Below are positions 54,286 to 64,000 of a stretch of 64,000 nucleotides of DNA, piece by piece (positions within the stretch are counted from its first letter, which is position 1; each line of letters begins with the position of its first letter). The notes beneath the pieces were generated by a model. It was not told the DNA's origin. It ran no database searches and saw only the letters and a program-made list of their open reading frames with translations. Source of the DNA: Bactericera cockerelli (Eukaryota; Arthropoda; Insecta; Hemiptera; Triozidae); NCBI GenBank assembly GCA_024516035.1, contig CM044958.1, positions 24,277,035 through 24,341,034 on the forward strand. Direction: 5' to 3'. The translations under genes were made by a program, and so were the position numbers.

Positions 54286-54802
54286 ATCCCCCAAAAAACA
54301 CTACGTGTAAAAATAGTCGTCAAGTGTTGGAATGATCAAAAAGAACTGATATCAAAAACGTCAATTTTCTATGTTTGAAGGAATTATTTTTCACGTAATT
54401 AGTCTCTTGATAATTCAACCAAAATAATAGCCTCACAACAACAATACACCTTTGAGCAAACTTCGATTTGGTATTTTGAGAATTTAACCAAAAAAAAAGC
54501 CACACCACAAAACAATGCTCTTGTAAGAACAATGGTTCTGTAATTATGCAACATTGTTCTTACAAAAGTATTGTTTTGTGGTGTGGCTTTTTTTTTGGTT
54601 AAATTCTCAAAATACCAAATCGAAGTTTGCTCAAAGGTGTATTGTTGTTGTGAGGCTATTATTTTGGTTGAATTATCAAGAGACTAATTACGTGAAAAAT
54701 AATTCCTTCAAACATAGAAAATTGACGTTTTTGATATCAGTTCTTTTTGATCATTCCAACACTTGACGACTATTTTTACACGTAGTGTTTTTTGGGGGAT
54801 TA
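54286..54802. repeat. 517-bp near-perfect palindrome, copy 2
   Basis: Same palindrome as 22010-22502 but longer. Both arms carry an extra TTTCACGTAATTAGTCTC-type segment and other matched changes relative to copy 1. The spacer again contains ATGGTTCTGTAATTATGCAA. Mirror-image 70-codon frames on each strand (54532-54320 minus, 54554-54766 plus) result from the palindrome. Confidence 0.93.
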
Positions 54803-56150
54803 GTAAGTACCTAGGTACATAATTGAGTCTTTTTTTTAATCAAAATGTATTTACTTCTACTTCCTTGGAGTAAATATTTTATTAAGATAATAGTAATCTT
54901 GAAAGTTTTATCGTTTTGGTCTCGCTCCAAATAAATTTCCGTAAGTGAAGAAAAATTGTTCCATTTTCCTTTTATAAACTTCACGTCATTATGAACTTGT
55001 AATCTTCTTTCTGTAGAAGTAAATGGAATCCTTGAGAAATGTTTGGAACTCACAATTTGATTCTGCATAAGTAATACCTGAAGAAACTCTGTTGTAAATT
55101 TAAAAGTAAGTTGTTATAACTTCACTTTCAAAAGTATTACTTAGGTTTTGTGAGAGAAGCAAAGCGAAAAAAGAAGAATGTGTGAAATGATCGAATATGA
55201 GAGCTAGAGCTTAAAATTAGAATATTTTTTAAGTATAAATAAAGAGTTGAAATTAAAAAAAAACTACCTAAAAGGGATTATTCTCTTATTTGGGAAACTA
55301 ATATTTTATAATTTCTTATGAGCGCCTTCAAATGTCTGGGTATGCAATGTGAAACAAATCAAGCGAAACAGTCTTTCCGCGGGAGAACACTTCCCAGAAA
55401 CAACAGTGCTAGGTGTGCCTTAAATTTTATTTCTTTTTTATAATGTTTATAATAAGAGTTTCCCAAACTTTTTCATTTTATAGGAATGAAACAAGAGCCA
55501 ATTCAGGTCTCAGAAACAATGAATGACTGAAGAATGACCTGATTTTTTTCTCTAGGTCAGATTTCATCTTCTATTGTACCAGTCTAATATCCTCTTAACT
55601 CTCATTTTCCAGCAGTAAAATCTCCCTCCTCTATGTTTTAGTATCATCTCTCTCGAGCCTTGTACTCGCAGGTCTAGCATTATAATGATATGTAGGTTCC
55701 TCTCCTGCGTTCTAGAAATAACTAGCCGTATTTACTTGCAAACCACACAACGGGTCACTCTCATAAACTTTAGATTTTCCTCCCCGTGCCTGTGCAGTGT
55801 TGCCGGTAGTTACATCTCGAGCTTTATCTGGCTCCGAGCCAGAGTAGAGTAATAAAATAAAAATTTACGCTCCGTAGAAAAGTAGCACTAATTTGTTTGC
55901 TTATTTATTCATTAATTTTTTTCATATTTTGATTACAGAGCAGTTTTTATCTTCCTGTTCTCGACTTATTCTGAAGTGGTAAACTTTAGATTTTGCAGAG
56001 AACGGATTATAAATGCGAGAGTTATTAATAACATGTACTAACTTTACTAATTTGCAACGGGTGGGAATTAAATCAGCAGGTTAGAGGAGATGAAAGAGTA
56101 TTGTTGCGTGTGTAGGAACTGGACAGCTTTGAACAAATATAAATTACGAA
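54803..56150. other. non-coding
   Basis: No exon or repeat of note was recognised in 1.3 kb. Confidence 0.4.
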
Positions 56151-56154
56151 TTAA

Positions 56155-56762
56155 CCCTAGCACTCCCAAGGGGGGGGCACAAAGTACCCACACCTAGAAA
56201 AAATGCTCGTAACTTTGATAATACAATACCAATTTGGCTGAAATTTCATGTAATTGTCAGAAATATTGTTTTTCATATTCTAGTGTAGTTTTTTTTTCAA
56301 ACGACAACGTGATTTTTTTCAATGTTTGTCAGAATTGTCCGACCAAATCGCTCCGGCCGGGATTCGAACCCGCAATTCCGCTCCGGCCGGGATTCGAACC
56401 CGCAACCTACGAGTCAGTAGTCAAGCATGCTAACCACTAGACCACGGAGGTCAGCTCAAACAATTTACTTACTACAGAGAAATTTACTCAAAGTTTAGAA
56501 ATAAGTAAATAAGAAGTGTAAAAACCTGATTTCATTTGTTCAGAATTGATAAATTAGGAAAAGCCGTTAAATTGGCCTCAAATTAAGAAATTAGTAAAAG
56601 AGAAGTGTAAAAACCTGATTTTATTTTTTCATTATTCATAAATAAAGAGAAACAATTGAAACTTTTAAATAAATCAAGATTTTTCTTTATTTTTCTATGT
56701 GGGTACTTTGTGCCCCCCCCTTGGGAGTATCTGTTACCTAACAAAGCTTGGGAGTGCTAGGG
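56155..56762. mobile_element. piggyBac-type MITE with TTAA target duplication
   Basis: Flanked by TTAA (56151-56154 and 56763-56766). The ends are CCCTAGCACTCCCAAG and its complement. The subterminal GGGGGGGCACAAAGTACCCA is also inverted, but at the 3' end it is separated from the tip by a spacer of about 27 nt that is absent at the 5' end, an asymmetry known from piggyBac. The termini with CCCTAG and TTAA are diagnostic. No transposase. The interior contains a tRNA-like segment (56345-56450). Confidence 0.85.
56345..56450 (-). other. tRNA-like sequence with duplicated T arm, inside a piggyBac MITE
   Basis: On the minus strand, CTCCGTGGTCTAGTGGTTAG (box A) is followed by TTGCGGGTTCGAATCCCGGC (box B), with CTCCG/CGGAG still able to pair as an acceptor stem. 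The T-arm part (GCGGGTTCGAATCCCGGCCG) is then repeated once. The anticodon arm is not a clean 5+7+5, so it is a pseudo-tRNA. Confidence 0.65.
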
Positions 56763-57199
56763 TTAAAAAAAAAATTGCTTTCTAACTCACAAAACTGAAC
56801 ACCTCATCAAAGTAATTTTACAAGATATCGCAAATACACGTCAGAGGGAAATCGCGAAAACAATCCATCCTTTCTCATAGTTTATTGTAATAACTCGAGG
56901 TCTCGAATTCTGGAAAGCGAGAGGAAATTCAAAAGGTTAGAGAGAGAAGGAAGAAGAGTTAGACAAACAGAGAAAAAGTAACTAGCGAAAAAGAATTCCA
57001 ACGAGATAGCAAAATAACATTTCAACAATAAAAGCGAGTTCAAATATTTGATTATTAGAGCGATAATGCAAATTAAAAAAAAAATGTGTTGTTTCTCTGT
57101 GACGTACTTTACGGAAACACCTATAGGATTGTGAGAAAAACACTAATTGCTTACATATTTTAATTTCAGTTGTTTTAAAACAACCACTTCTCTTTTGGG

Positions 57200-57772
57200 T
57201 GTATTACCGTAAATTATAGAGAAAATTTTTCTTGTTAATAATAACTCCTTATGGCAAGAACTTTCGAACAAGTTAAAACTTGATTTGTTTTTTCTTTAAA
57301 ATTTTTTCGACTGTTCGTCCGGCTGGCTGACGAAACCGACCAGAAACTAACATCAACAGAGTATGTCGAGTTATAACTTGTTCGAAAGGTCTTGCCATAA
57401 GGAGTTATTATTAACAAGAAATTTTTTCTCCATAATCTACGGTTAACGAGTTATAGGTCAAAATATATGGATATTACGCAGGACGTCCGACCCTGTATCT
57501 CGTGAACGGTAAGTCGTAGCATACTGAAATTTATTGTAATGAACTTCTCTCAATAAGACCTTTAAAACAATATGCCACAAGACATACCATTCTATTTAAG
57601 ATTTTAAAGTTGGTCCATGCCCAGCCTGACTGGGGCCGTGTAGGCAAAAAAAAATTGGCTGAAAATCAATCCCCCTAAATATAAAGGAATACGGGTTTTT
57701 GCGTTTTTTGATATTCTGAGTCGTTTTCGAGAAACCTAGGCCTGGGTGAGACTTTATGATGACCCTGTATAT
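57200..57772. mobile_element. CAGGGTG foldback element, core plus right arm
   Basis: The central inverted core (AATAACTCCTTATGGCAAGA against its complement at 57390-57410) and the full right arm of the 13274-14121 family are present, ending GACCCTGTA near 57768. The left outer arm is missing. Confidence 0.8.
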
Positions 57773-57793
57773 TGAGCAATTGATATAGACTCA

Positions 57794-57969
57794 CTAGCGG
57801 GTTACACCCGCCGCTTCGCCAGCCCATCAAACACACACAACGCACACACACACCCACCCAGACACACACATCCACACACACACACATCCACACACACCCA
57901 CACACACCCACACACACGCACACACACGCACACACCCACACACCACACACACACACATACCACACCACA

Positions 57970-58008
<39 letters not shown>

Positions 58009-58776
58009 ACACACACACACACCACACACACACACCACACACACACACCACACACCACACACACACCACACACACACACACCACACACACACACCACACA
58101 CACACCATACACACACACACACACACCACACACACACACACAAAATGTCATTTAGGTTTGAAAAAAAACCTGAATAATTTTTGTCGCCCATTTATTTTCT
58201 GGCCTTCCCCGGCGTAGCTCAAGAATGGCTCATCAGAATTTCGCGATCAATATGTCAAATGAAAGCCTAAACCCTTGCCTAAAACTTTCTCGCTCTGAGT
58301 TGATAGGTCGTCACTTCAAATTTCGAGAAAAAATGTCATATAGGTCAAAAAACGTGAATATTTTACATGTTACCCATCCATTTTTTTACCTTACCCGGCG
58401 TAGCTCAAGAACGGCTCATCAGAAATTCGCGATCGATATGTCAATTGAAAGCTCAAACCCTTGCCTAAAACTTTCTCGCTTTGAGTTGATAGGTCGTCGC
58501 GACAAATTTCGAGAAAAAATGTCATTTATGTCAAAAAACGTGCATTTTTTTTGCGTCACCCATCCATTTTTATCCTTACTCATTGTAGCTTAACCTCAGG
58601 GAGATATAATCTAGCCTAGAAGAATTTCCTGATCCAAGCGGACCTATGTGCAAAATTTCAGGTTTCTCGGTCAAACGGTGTGGATTTGTATAAAGAACAT
58701 ACATACACACATACATACACACATACATACATACATACATACATACATACAGACAGCTTTCTTTTATAGATATAGA
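57794..58776 (-). mobile_element. Helitron-like non-autonomous element, 983 bp
   Basis: Read on the minus strand it starts TCTATATCTATAAAAGAAAG next to a flanking A and ends in GCGGGTGTAACCCGCTAG next to a flanking T. Insertion between A and T, a 5' TC, and a short hairpin just before 3' CTAG are the Helitron hallmarks. Inside are a CA-type satellite, a tandem pair of ~185-bp units (58205-58385 and 58388-58570, each with CCGGCGTAGCTCAAGAA) and a CATA microsatellite (58698-58751). No Rep/helicase. Confidence 0.75.
57829..58143. repeat. CA-rich simple satellite
   Basis: About 310 bp of (CA)n interrupted by CC and CCAC variants. All three minus-strand frames stay open over it, giving Cys/Val-rich spurious proteins. 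Confidence 0.95.
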
Positions 58777-59070
58777 TGAGTACAACTGATCTGACGGGCG
58801 AGATTATTGCAGCAGCACATGCACCGTAGGCATGGGCATGTGCTCAGCTTACATACAAGTATTATAAGTGTGAGAGTAAGTAAGCATATCCGGATGCTAG
58901 CATGAAGCAGGTCCCTTTCAAAATACAAGTGAGGGCTAGATATTGTAACCTGGAAGTCGGTGATTCGAATGCAATAAAGTAAACAAAAGCTAATGAATCT
59001 GTAAATGTGATTAATACAAATGATATTTTTTTAATTATCTGCTCTCTGTTTCTTCGTCCACACAGGAAGG
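58777..59070. other. non-coding
   Basis: No supported feature between the Helitron-like element and the LINE fragment. Confidence 0.4.
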
Positions 59071-59654
59071 GTACACATTTTCTTCAAAATCATACATTCG
59101 CTCAGTACTGGAGTATGGTTCTGTTGTATGGAACCCTACCACTAAAGTTGACTCTAAAGAGCTAGAAAGAGTGCAAGCTCGATTCATCCGGTACTTATTT
59201 AAAAAACTAAATGGGTTCTACCCATTATACCCCAACTACATCGAGTATGATCTGCTCACTGAAAATCTCCCCATGCAATCACTTGAGGGGAGGAGACGAA
59301 ATGACCAGATCAAACTCATTCAAAACGTAAGTACCGGAAAACTCTGCAGCCCTTACATATACCAGATAATACTCCAGTGCCGAAAAACAAATGACCCCCG
59401 ACTAAGAATGACTGATAACAGGGCACAGCCATTTCAAATACCCCGTAAAGACAACTATACTTTTAAGTCCCCAATAATACAAGCGCTTGATGTATATAAC
59501 AACACCAATGACAATGTCAGACCACATATTATTATTTTATAATATAAATACCCAATGTAACGCGTCAGTTATTGCCTCACACGACACACAGAAACCTAAG
59601 GTTTCTGTTATCCGTGATGAGGTGTAGACGACTATTAAAAAAAAAAAAAAAAAC
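59071..59654 (+). pseudogene. 5'-truncated LINE, C-terminal reverse-transcriptase fragment
   Basis: Translation from about 59092 gives SYIRSVLEYGSVVWNPTTKV, then ELERVQARFIRYLFKKLNGF, typical of the thumb region and the stretch after it in Jockey/CR1-type LINE polymerases. It stays open to TAA 59540-59542. A 3' untranslated region of about 95 nt and a polyA tail (59637-59653) follow. It differs from ORF2 of the 10-kb LINE, so it is another family. Confidence 0.8.
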
Positions 59655-60036
59655 AGCGTTCAGTTTTTTTGAGAAGAGAAGAGAAAACAGAATCTTTTCT
59701 GCTTCTTACGTTCTTCTGACCAAAGGAACTGAAGGTGTTTGTTTAGGTTTGAACTCGACAATATTGCAGATAGTTTATCTGTTTGTTTGTTTGTTTGTTC
59801 GTGACGCAATTACTGTAGGGAATATATGTGTGTAGTTTGGAAAACTCAGAGTGTACAACTATTTCAAATTTGCTGCGTTTTTGGCGAAAGCTGCTGGAAT
59901 TGCACTAAAATGCAATTTCAGTGCGCCACCCAGGTTTACTGTAACTTCAGTTGTAAAACCATCGTATTCTCTACCAATCAATAAAAAAAACAAGACATTT
60001 TTATGACAGTAAACTAGTGAAAACATTACACAATTT

Positions 60037-60042
60037 TTTATT
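60037..60042 (-). promoter_or_regulatory. candidate polyadenylation signal
   Basis: AATAAA on the minus strand 135 nt downstream of the stop of the secreted-protein gene. Confidence 0.45.
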
Positions 60043-60176
60043 AAGAAAAGTCATATAATTAAATAACTAGAGAATAAATTTAAAAAAATCAATAATGATA
60101 GAAACTGGTAATTAGATAAATAAATAATAATATAGAAACTGACAATTAAGAAACATTTCTGTAAAAAGCATGCATC

Positions 60177-60683
60177 TTATTCTGGATGCAAGCATTTGAA
60201 TATTTCCTTTATAACTCCCAATACTAAGTGCGGCAGGCTGCTTGATTTCAGACCTTTATCTTTCAGGAGCTGGATCAGTCTGCTAAGATCACCAAACAGT
60301 ATGTCGGTTGCTAATTCATTGCAAGGCAACTTCTGTGTCTCCAGCTCCAAAGCAAGGTTGTCACAAAAGCAAGAGTAAAACCCTTTAGATATGAGGTTTG
60401 CCGCACAATCGCTTTTCAAACTTTGAATATTAAGGATAGTAGTCGCATTATCTGTGTGTATTCCCAAGGACTTCAAGAGTCCTATATTCGCATCTAAACC
60501 GGTATGTTTGTTCAATTCATTCTTCTTGATATCGCTACATGGAACTTTACGAATCTTGTACTCATGTGCTAATGAGTCGCAGAAGCATTCGTACAAAGTG
60601 TCCACTGAGGCATTTGTTTTAGCAAAACTTGCTACAAGCAGGAGAAGACACCATCTTGAAAAGTGTTTGGTTACAGACGGCAT
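60177..60683 (-). CDS. secreted two-module cysteine protein, 168 aa, single exon
   Basis: ATG at 60683-60681 and stop at 60179-60177. Residues 1-26 form a signal peptide (RWCLLLLVASFAKTNAS), so the product is likely secreted. The rest is two related modules. Module 1 (about 30-98) has ECFCDSLAHEYKIRKVPC and a later SDC; module 2 (about 102-168) has SCFCDNLALELETQKLPC and a final FKC. Cysteine spacing is CxCx13Cx43C and CxCx13Cx42C, so four cysteines per module, probably two disulfides each. No membrane segment and no known domain recognised. A small secreted orphan of this kind in a sap-feeding insect could be a salivary or haemolymph protein; that is speculation. A TATA-like box lies about 205 bp upstream. 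Confidence 0.8.
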   Translation of the reverse strand: MPSVTKHFSRWCLLLLVASFAKTNASVDTLYECFCDSLAHEYKIRKVPCSDIKKNELNKHTGLDANIGLLKSLGIHTDNATTILNIQSLKSDCAANLISKGFYSCFCDNLALELETQKLPCNELATDILFGDLSRLIQLLKDKGLKSSSLPHLVLGVIKEIFKCLHPE

Positions 60684-60852
60684 TCTGTTTTATTTTGAAA
60701 TAATTTGAATTATTCAACTTGAAATTTAAATGGACTTGTATACGTTAATACAGTAAAAAGAAAGCAAAAATTACTTAAATGAATTTACAATTCACTGTCA
60801 AATTAAACGAAAAAAAAAATTAAATGGGAACTGCAGCAGTGAAATGAAAGTA

Positions 60853-60894
60853 ATACTGATTAAATGAAGTTCAATCGAACCACAGATATTTATA
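60853..60894 (-). promoter_or_regulatory. candidate TATA box and initiator
   Basis: On the minus strand TATAAATA (60894-60887) is followed about 37 nt later by ATCAGTAT (60860-60853), which fits the arthropod initiator TCAGT. The spacing is slightly longer than ideal. The start codon of the secreted-protein gene is about 175 nt downstream, leaving a 5' leader in which an unseen intron is possible. Confidence 0.45.
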
Positions 60895-61454
60895 GCTACG
60901 TACTTTTTAATGATGATTGTTAAACTAAATTTAGTGGTGTGTGTACCCCTCTATGTTGACCTAACCATAAAAATTAACAATACACTCAGTCACAAAATTA
61001 TCCGGACAGTCACAATATTTCCATGGATCAATGTATTTCTCCTCACTTTTGAAATTCCATTTCATTATTTAAAAAATAATTAATTTTCTAATTATTACTT
61101 TTACGTAAGATGATGGTAAAATCCCTAGGAATTGAGCTTCTGGAATTGTATTTATAAATAAGATGGGAACAGTCCGTGTACTTTTGTTTCTCCCTGTAGG
61201 GGGCTATTTGTTCTATTGGTTTTTCTTAAGAAAATAAATATACATTAAACCTTTCTAAGTAAAGCATATTAATTCTCAGTATCGATAAGTGTTTACTATT
61301 AAATCCAACAATTTTAATAGTTTATTTAACAATTTTATTAGAATGTACTGCAATTTCCCATAACTCATTTAACAATAATAGTTATTGATCCTAACTTGCT
61401 CCATGATGCAAATCAACCACAGTAATTTCTAGGAGGGTTCTACAAGTAACTATT
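60895..61454. other. non-coding
   Basis: AT-rich upstream region of the secreted-protein gene. Nothing further recognised. Confidence 0.4.
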
Positions 61455-62114
61455 AATAAAAAAAATCTGGTGTAAACATCACACGACTTTCCTTATCCCC
61501 CAAAAAGGACTCGAATTCCGCCACTGGTGACTCAACAGTAACAGATAACTAAAAATAAATGCCAAATTCGTAATCAGCACTTCAAAATCATTGAATTTGA
61601 TATGTCACAACCCCCAACTAGGATGAATAATAAAAAAGTTAGTCAAAGCGGGTCCCTCCAAAATACCGGTATATTGGAGCCGAGGTCCAAAAAGTTCAAG
61701 ATATCAAAAAAATGATCAGAATAGACCCCTATTATTTTTGCATTCTAAGAAAATGTTGTTCTACAACTTTTTTTGTATCTTTAACCAATTCAAAGAAGCG
61801 GCGCTTGCGGCTAATATTTGCGGCCCTGCGGCCATGGAATGCGGCCGATTTCAACCAAAAGTTTCGTGGTTCGTCTGGTGTATAAAATGAATTTCCATAC
61901 AAAATTTCAAGTCTCTATCTCTTACCGTTCTCAAGATATCCTGTTCACACACAGACACACAGACACACAGACAGACAGACAGACGCACGGACCAATGGCT
62001 GAAAACAACTTTTTTGGTATCCTGAGGCTATGATTCGTCCAGAAATGTGAAAACCTGGGTAGGTCAAATTTTCGACGAATACAATACTTTCCTTATTATA
62101 GGATAAGGAAAGTA
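61455..62114. repeat. interspersed repeat, copy B (fuller copy)
   Basis: Left part matches 19290-19530 and right part (61858-62114) matches 1-250, so those two are fragments of one ~660-bp family. ACTTTCCTTATCC at about 61489 is the inverted form of GGATAAGGAAAGT at the right end. The terminal hairpin TACTTTCCTTAT/ATAAGGAAAGTA is at 62085-62114. CA/GACA tracts at 61947-61983. Confidence 0.7.
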
Positions 62115-62534
62115 ATTATGAATGTTATGAATACTACTACACATTTCATCGTGACTTATTTTGCATTGGATCACATGCAAATGGATTATTTTTTAGTAAA
62201 TGACTGATTCTATAGTACCTAAATATACTAGAAAAAGCCATCAAAACCACGAAAAACGAACGCGAAGTATGTTGAAAAGCTTTTCAAATTGCCTAATCGG
62301 AAAAAAGCGGATACATATTTGTGACGTCATTATTAGCCGAACGCAGTGAGGCTCAAAAGAAACCTCGTTTAGAAGAAACCACTCCAGAGCATTAGGGTGA
62401 GAAGCTAATGGAGCAGAAGAGGTAGAAGGTGCCAACAACCTCAACTATGCTCTCTTATAGAGCGGATAGTTCAGAGGTGGCATTCGAAAACCATGGACTT
62501 TAAACCATGGCATCATTCCAAATTCTAAAAAGTT
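62115..62534. other. non-coding
   Basis: No supported feature. Confidence 0.4.
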
Positions 62535-63601
62535 TCAATCCATTATAATAGGATCTCCACCACTTTTACATCAGGTCGCTCAGTCCCAAATTCCTTCCAT
62601 TATATTTAATTCTGAGATTATTCCTTTATCATCTACTGTTAAAAATCTTGGGTTAATTTTTGATGCAGATCTTAAGTGGAATTCTCAAGTTGTTAATATT
62701 GGTAAAAATGTGTATCGAAAGTTTCATTCTCTGAAACGTTTGCAAAAGTTTCTGCCTCGTAAGACAAAGCAACTCCTATGCACATCTCTTATATTTCCTT
62801 TAATTGAATATGCTGGAACTGCTATGTCAAATATCAATGCGAACCTTCTTTATAAACTTCAAACGTTACAAAATGCTTGTGTTCGATACATTTTTGGATT
62901 GAAGAAATTTGACCATGTTTCACAACATAGGAAAATTCTTCAATGGTTACCAATCGATAAGAGGTAAGAACACCAGACTTTGTGCTTACTATGGAGAATC
63001 ATGAAGGAGGCTTCACCTCCATATCTTCATTCATCATTTCATACATTATCATCATTGCATCATCACAACACACGTTCTACACATCTCATGCTTCCTACTC
63101 ACCGAACCACTTACATGGGCGAAAGTTTTACAGTCAATGCTGTTAGATTATGGAATCAACTGCCTGATGAACTTAGAACTTTGGATAATCGCTTGGCTTT
63201 TAAGATCTTGACGAAGATACATTTCTTGGAAAATTAACACCCCCTCTCCCCCCTTTTTTTTCACTATTTCCCCCTATTCTTTGTATATATTTATTCCTTT
63301 TCGTTTCTCTTTTTTTTATGTCTTTATTGTTTTTTTTTTTTTTTTTTTTTTCTTTCTTCTATTTTATGCTTTTTTTCTATCTTATATCTCTCACATTATT
63401 TTAGTTAGGCTTTTAAAAGGGTTGGGTGGAAGAGATTGCCACAGGCAATAACCCCGCCCTTTAGGTAGGACATTTCTCTTTTTTTTCGTTCTTGTATATA
63501 TGTTTAATCTTTTTGTTTTTCTTTATATTTTATTGTGTTCTACTGTATATATTTTTTGTTCTATCTAATAAAGCTTAAAAAAAAAAAAAAAAAAAAAAAA
63601 A
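62535..63601 (+). pseudogene. 5'-truncated LINE with one stop, 3' end and polyA
   Basis: The frame from about 62540 encodes the reverse-transcriptase thumb and C-terminal region: VKNLGLIFDADLKWNSQVVN, then LLCTSLIFPLIEYAGTAM and NACVRYIFGLKKFDHVS. A single TAA at 62965-62967 interrupts PIDKR; the same frame resumes (LCLLWRIMKEASPPYL) and ends at TAA 63235-63237. The 3' region carries GCCACAGGCAATAACCCCGC, also seen inverted at 20938-21035, then AATAAAGCTT and a long polyA to 63601. Confidence 0.82.
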
Positions 63602-63980
63602 ATGAGTCTCGGCCACAGGCAGGCGAAAATGTTCCTAACTCATTCGCCCAAAAGAGCAAAAGAAGTGCTCTGTCTGAGCAAAGAGGAATTAAAAATCTTT
63701 ACTGGCTTTTTAACAGGTCACTGTAGCCTCAACTACCATTTAAACAAGATGGACATCGCTCGAGACCCAAAATGCAGTATCTGTATCAAAAATGTATCAA
63801 AGTATCAAAATGCAGTATAAGGGGCCCCAGAATCAGCTAAACACATTCTCTGTGAATGTGGAGCAGCCTTTCACACTCGACTGAAACACTTCTCAAAGCT
63901 GATTCTAACACCTAAAGAAGTTACTGAAATCAGTCCTAAAAGAATCTTGAGCTACATTAATAGCTTTGATCTCTTTTAGA
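63602..63980 (+). pseudogene. C-terminal fragment of another LINE (zinc-knuckle tail)
   Basis: Encodes FLTGHCSLNYHLNKMDIARD, then PKCSICIKN. After a small duplication near 63785-63815 and a frame break it continues ESAKHILCECGAAFHTRLKH to TAG 63978-63980. The GHC...L..HL...C..C....E...H.L..C pattern is the tail after the RNase H region in R1/Jockey-type LINEs. It directly abuts the polyA of the preceding LINE. Confidence 0.7.
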
Positions 63981-64000
63981 GTTACAGGGGCATGTCAAAA

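Larger units (their letters stand above)
50160..54802 (+). repeat. composite repeat, copy 2 (collinear with 19797-22502)
   Basis: Homologous blocks in the same order as copy 1: 50160-50355, 51725-52545, 52755-53017 (foldback arm), 53024-53075 (CTAGAACTGGGTACAGCAG) and 54215-54802 (flank plus palindrome). Between them are copy-specific insertions: 50356-51444 (unclassified), a 5S-derived SINE at 51452-51723, and 53076-54214 holding a hAT relic and another 5S-derived SINE. Confidence 0.75.

Noticed and set aside
57675..58191. Three overlapping minus-strand open frames of 104-158 codons, Cys/Val-rich
   Set aside because: They are translations of the CA-rich satellite in all frames and have no gene-like features.
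1..64000. CRISPR arrays, operons, prophage
   Set aside because: Tandem arrays here have no unique spacers, genes have spliceosomal introns, and everything indicates a eukaryotic nuclear genome.

Overview
The window is AT-rich, intron-bearing animal DNA dominated by transposable elements and minisatellites, with few genes. The gene content (an insect-type gustatory receptor, a receptor guanylyl cyclase, a small secreted cysteine protein), TA-flanked CAGGGTG foldback elements, a CRISPR-free and operon-free layout and a standard 100-N scaffold gap all point to an insect. Repeat families make a hemipteran, perhaps a planthopper, my best guess; that species-level statement is inference.

Layout. 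0-9 kb: interspersed repeats, a 93-bp minisatellite (1.46-2.68 kb), a 310-bp CAGGGTG MITE and a 1.94-kb Transib-like DNA transposon relic (6.43-8.37 kb) with 5-bp target duplications. 9.4-13.2 kb: a near-intact non-LTR retrotransposon with ORF1 and an endonuclease/reverse transcriptase ORF2. 13.3-14.1 kb: a large foldback element. 15.5-17.5 kb: a two-exon gustatory receptor gene on the minus strand whose last 17 codons are themselves the unit of a 54-bp minisatellite. 19.8-22.5 kb and 50.2-54.8 kb: two collinear copies of one composite repeat, each ending in a ~500-bp near-perfect palindrome but carrying different later insertions. 23-34 kb: mostly non-genic, with a Helitron-like element, several minisatellites, a CpG-rich candidate first exon (25.5-25.7 kb) and an 834-bp foldback element. 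34.6 kb: an intact tRNA-Val(UAC).

35.1-48.8 kb: nine exons (minus strand) of a receptor guanylyl cyclase, covering the end of the ligand-binding domain, the transmembrane segment and most of the kinase-homology domain. All splice phases agree. The 5' ectodomain exons and the cyclase catalytic exons were not found. One exon-intron border has been multiplied into a 52-bp minisatellite carrying copies of the splice donor.

48.8-64 kb: more repeats, including a piggyBac-type MITE with TTAA duplications, a 983-bp Helitron-like element, truncated LINE tails, and a single-exon gene for a secreted protein built from two copies of a CxCx13Cx42-43C module (60.2-60.7 kb).

Most notable are SINEs whose head is a recognisable, full-length 5S rRNA copy (three full-length with target duplications, one diverged, one 5'-truncated), and palindromes in which the two genomic copies differ but the two arms within each copy have changed in step. 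The genes do not form a pathway; they are separate loci in a transposon-rich region.
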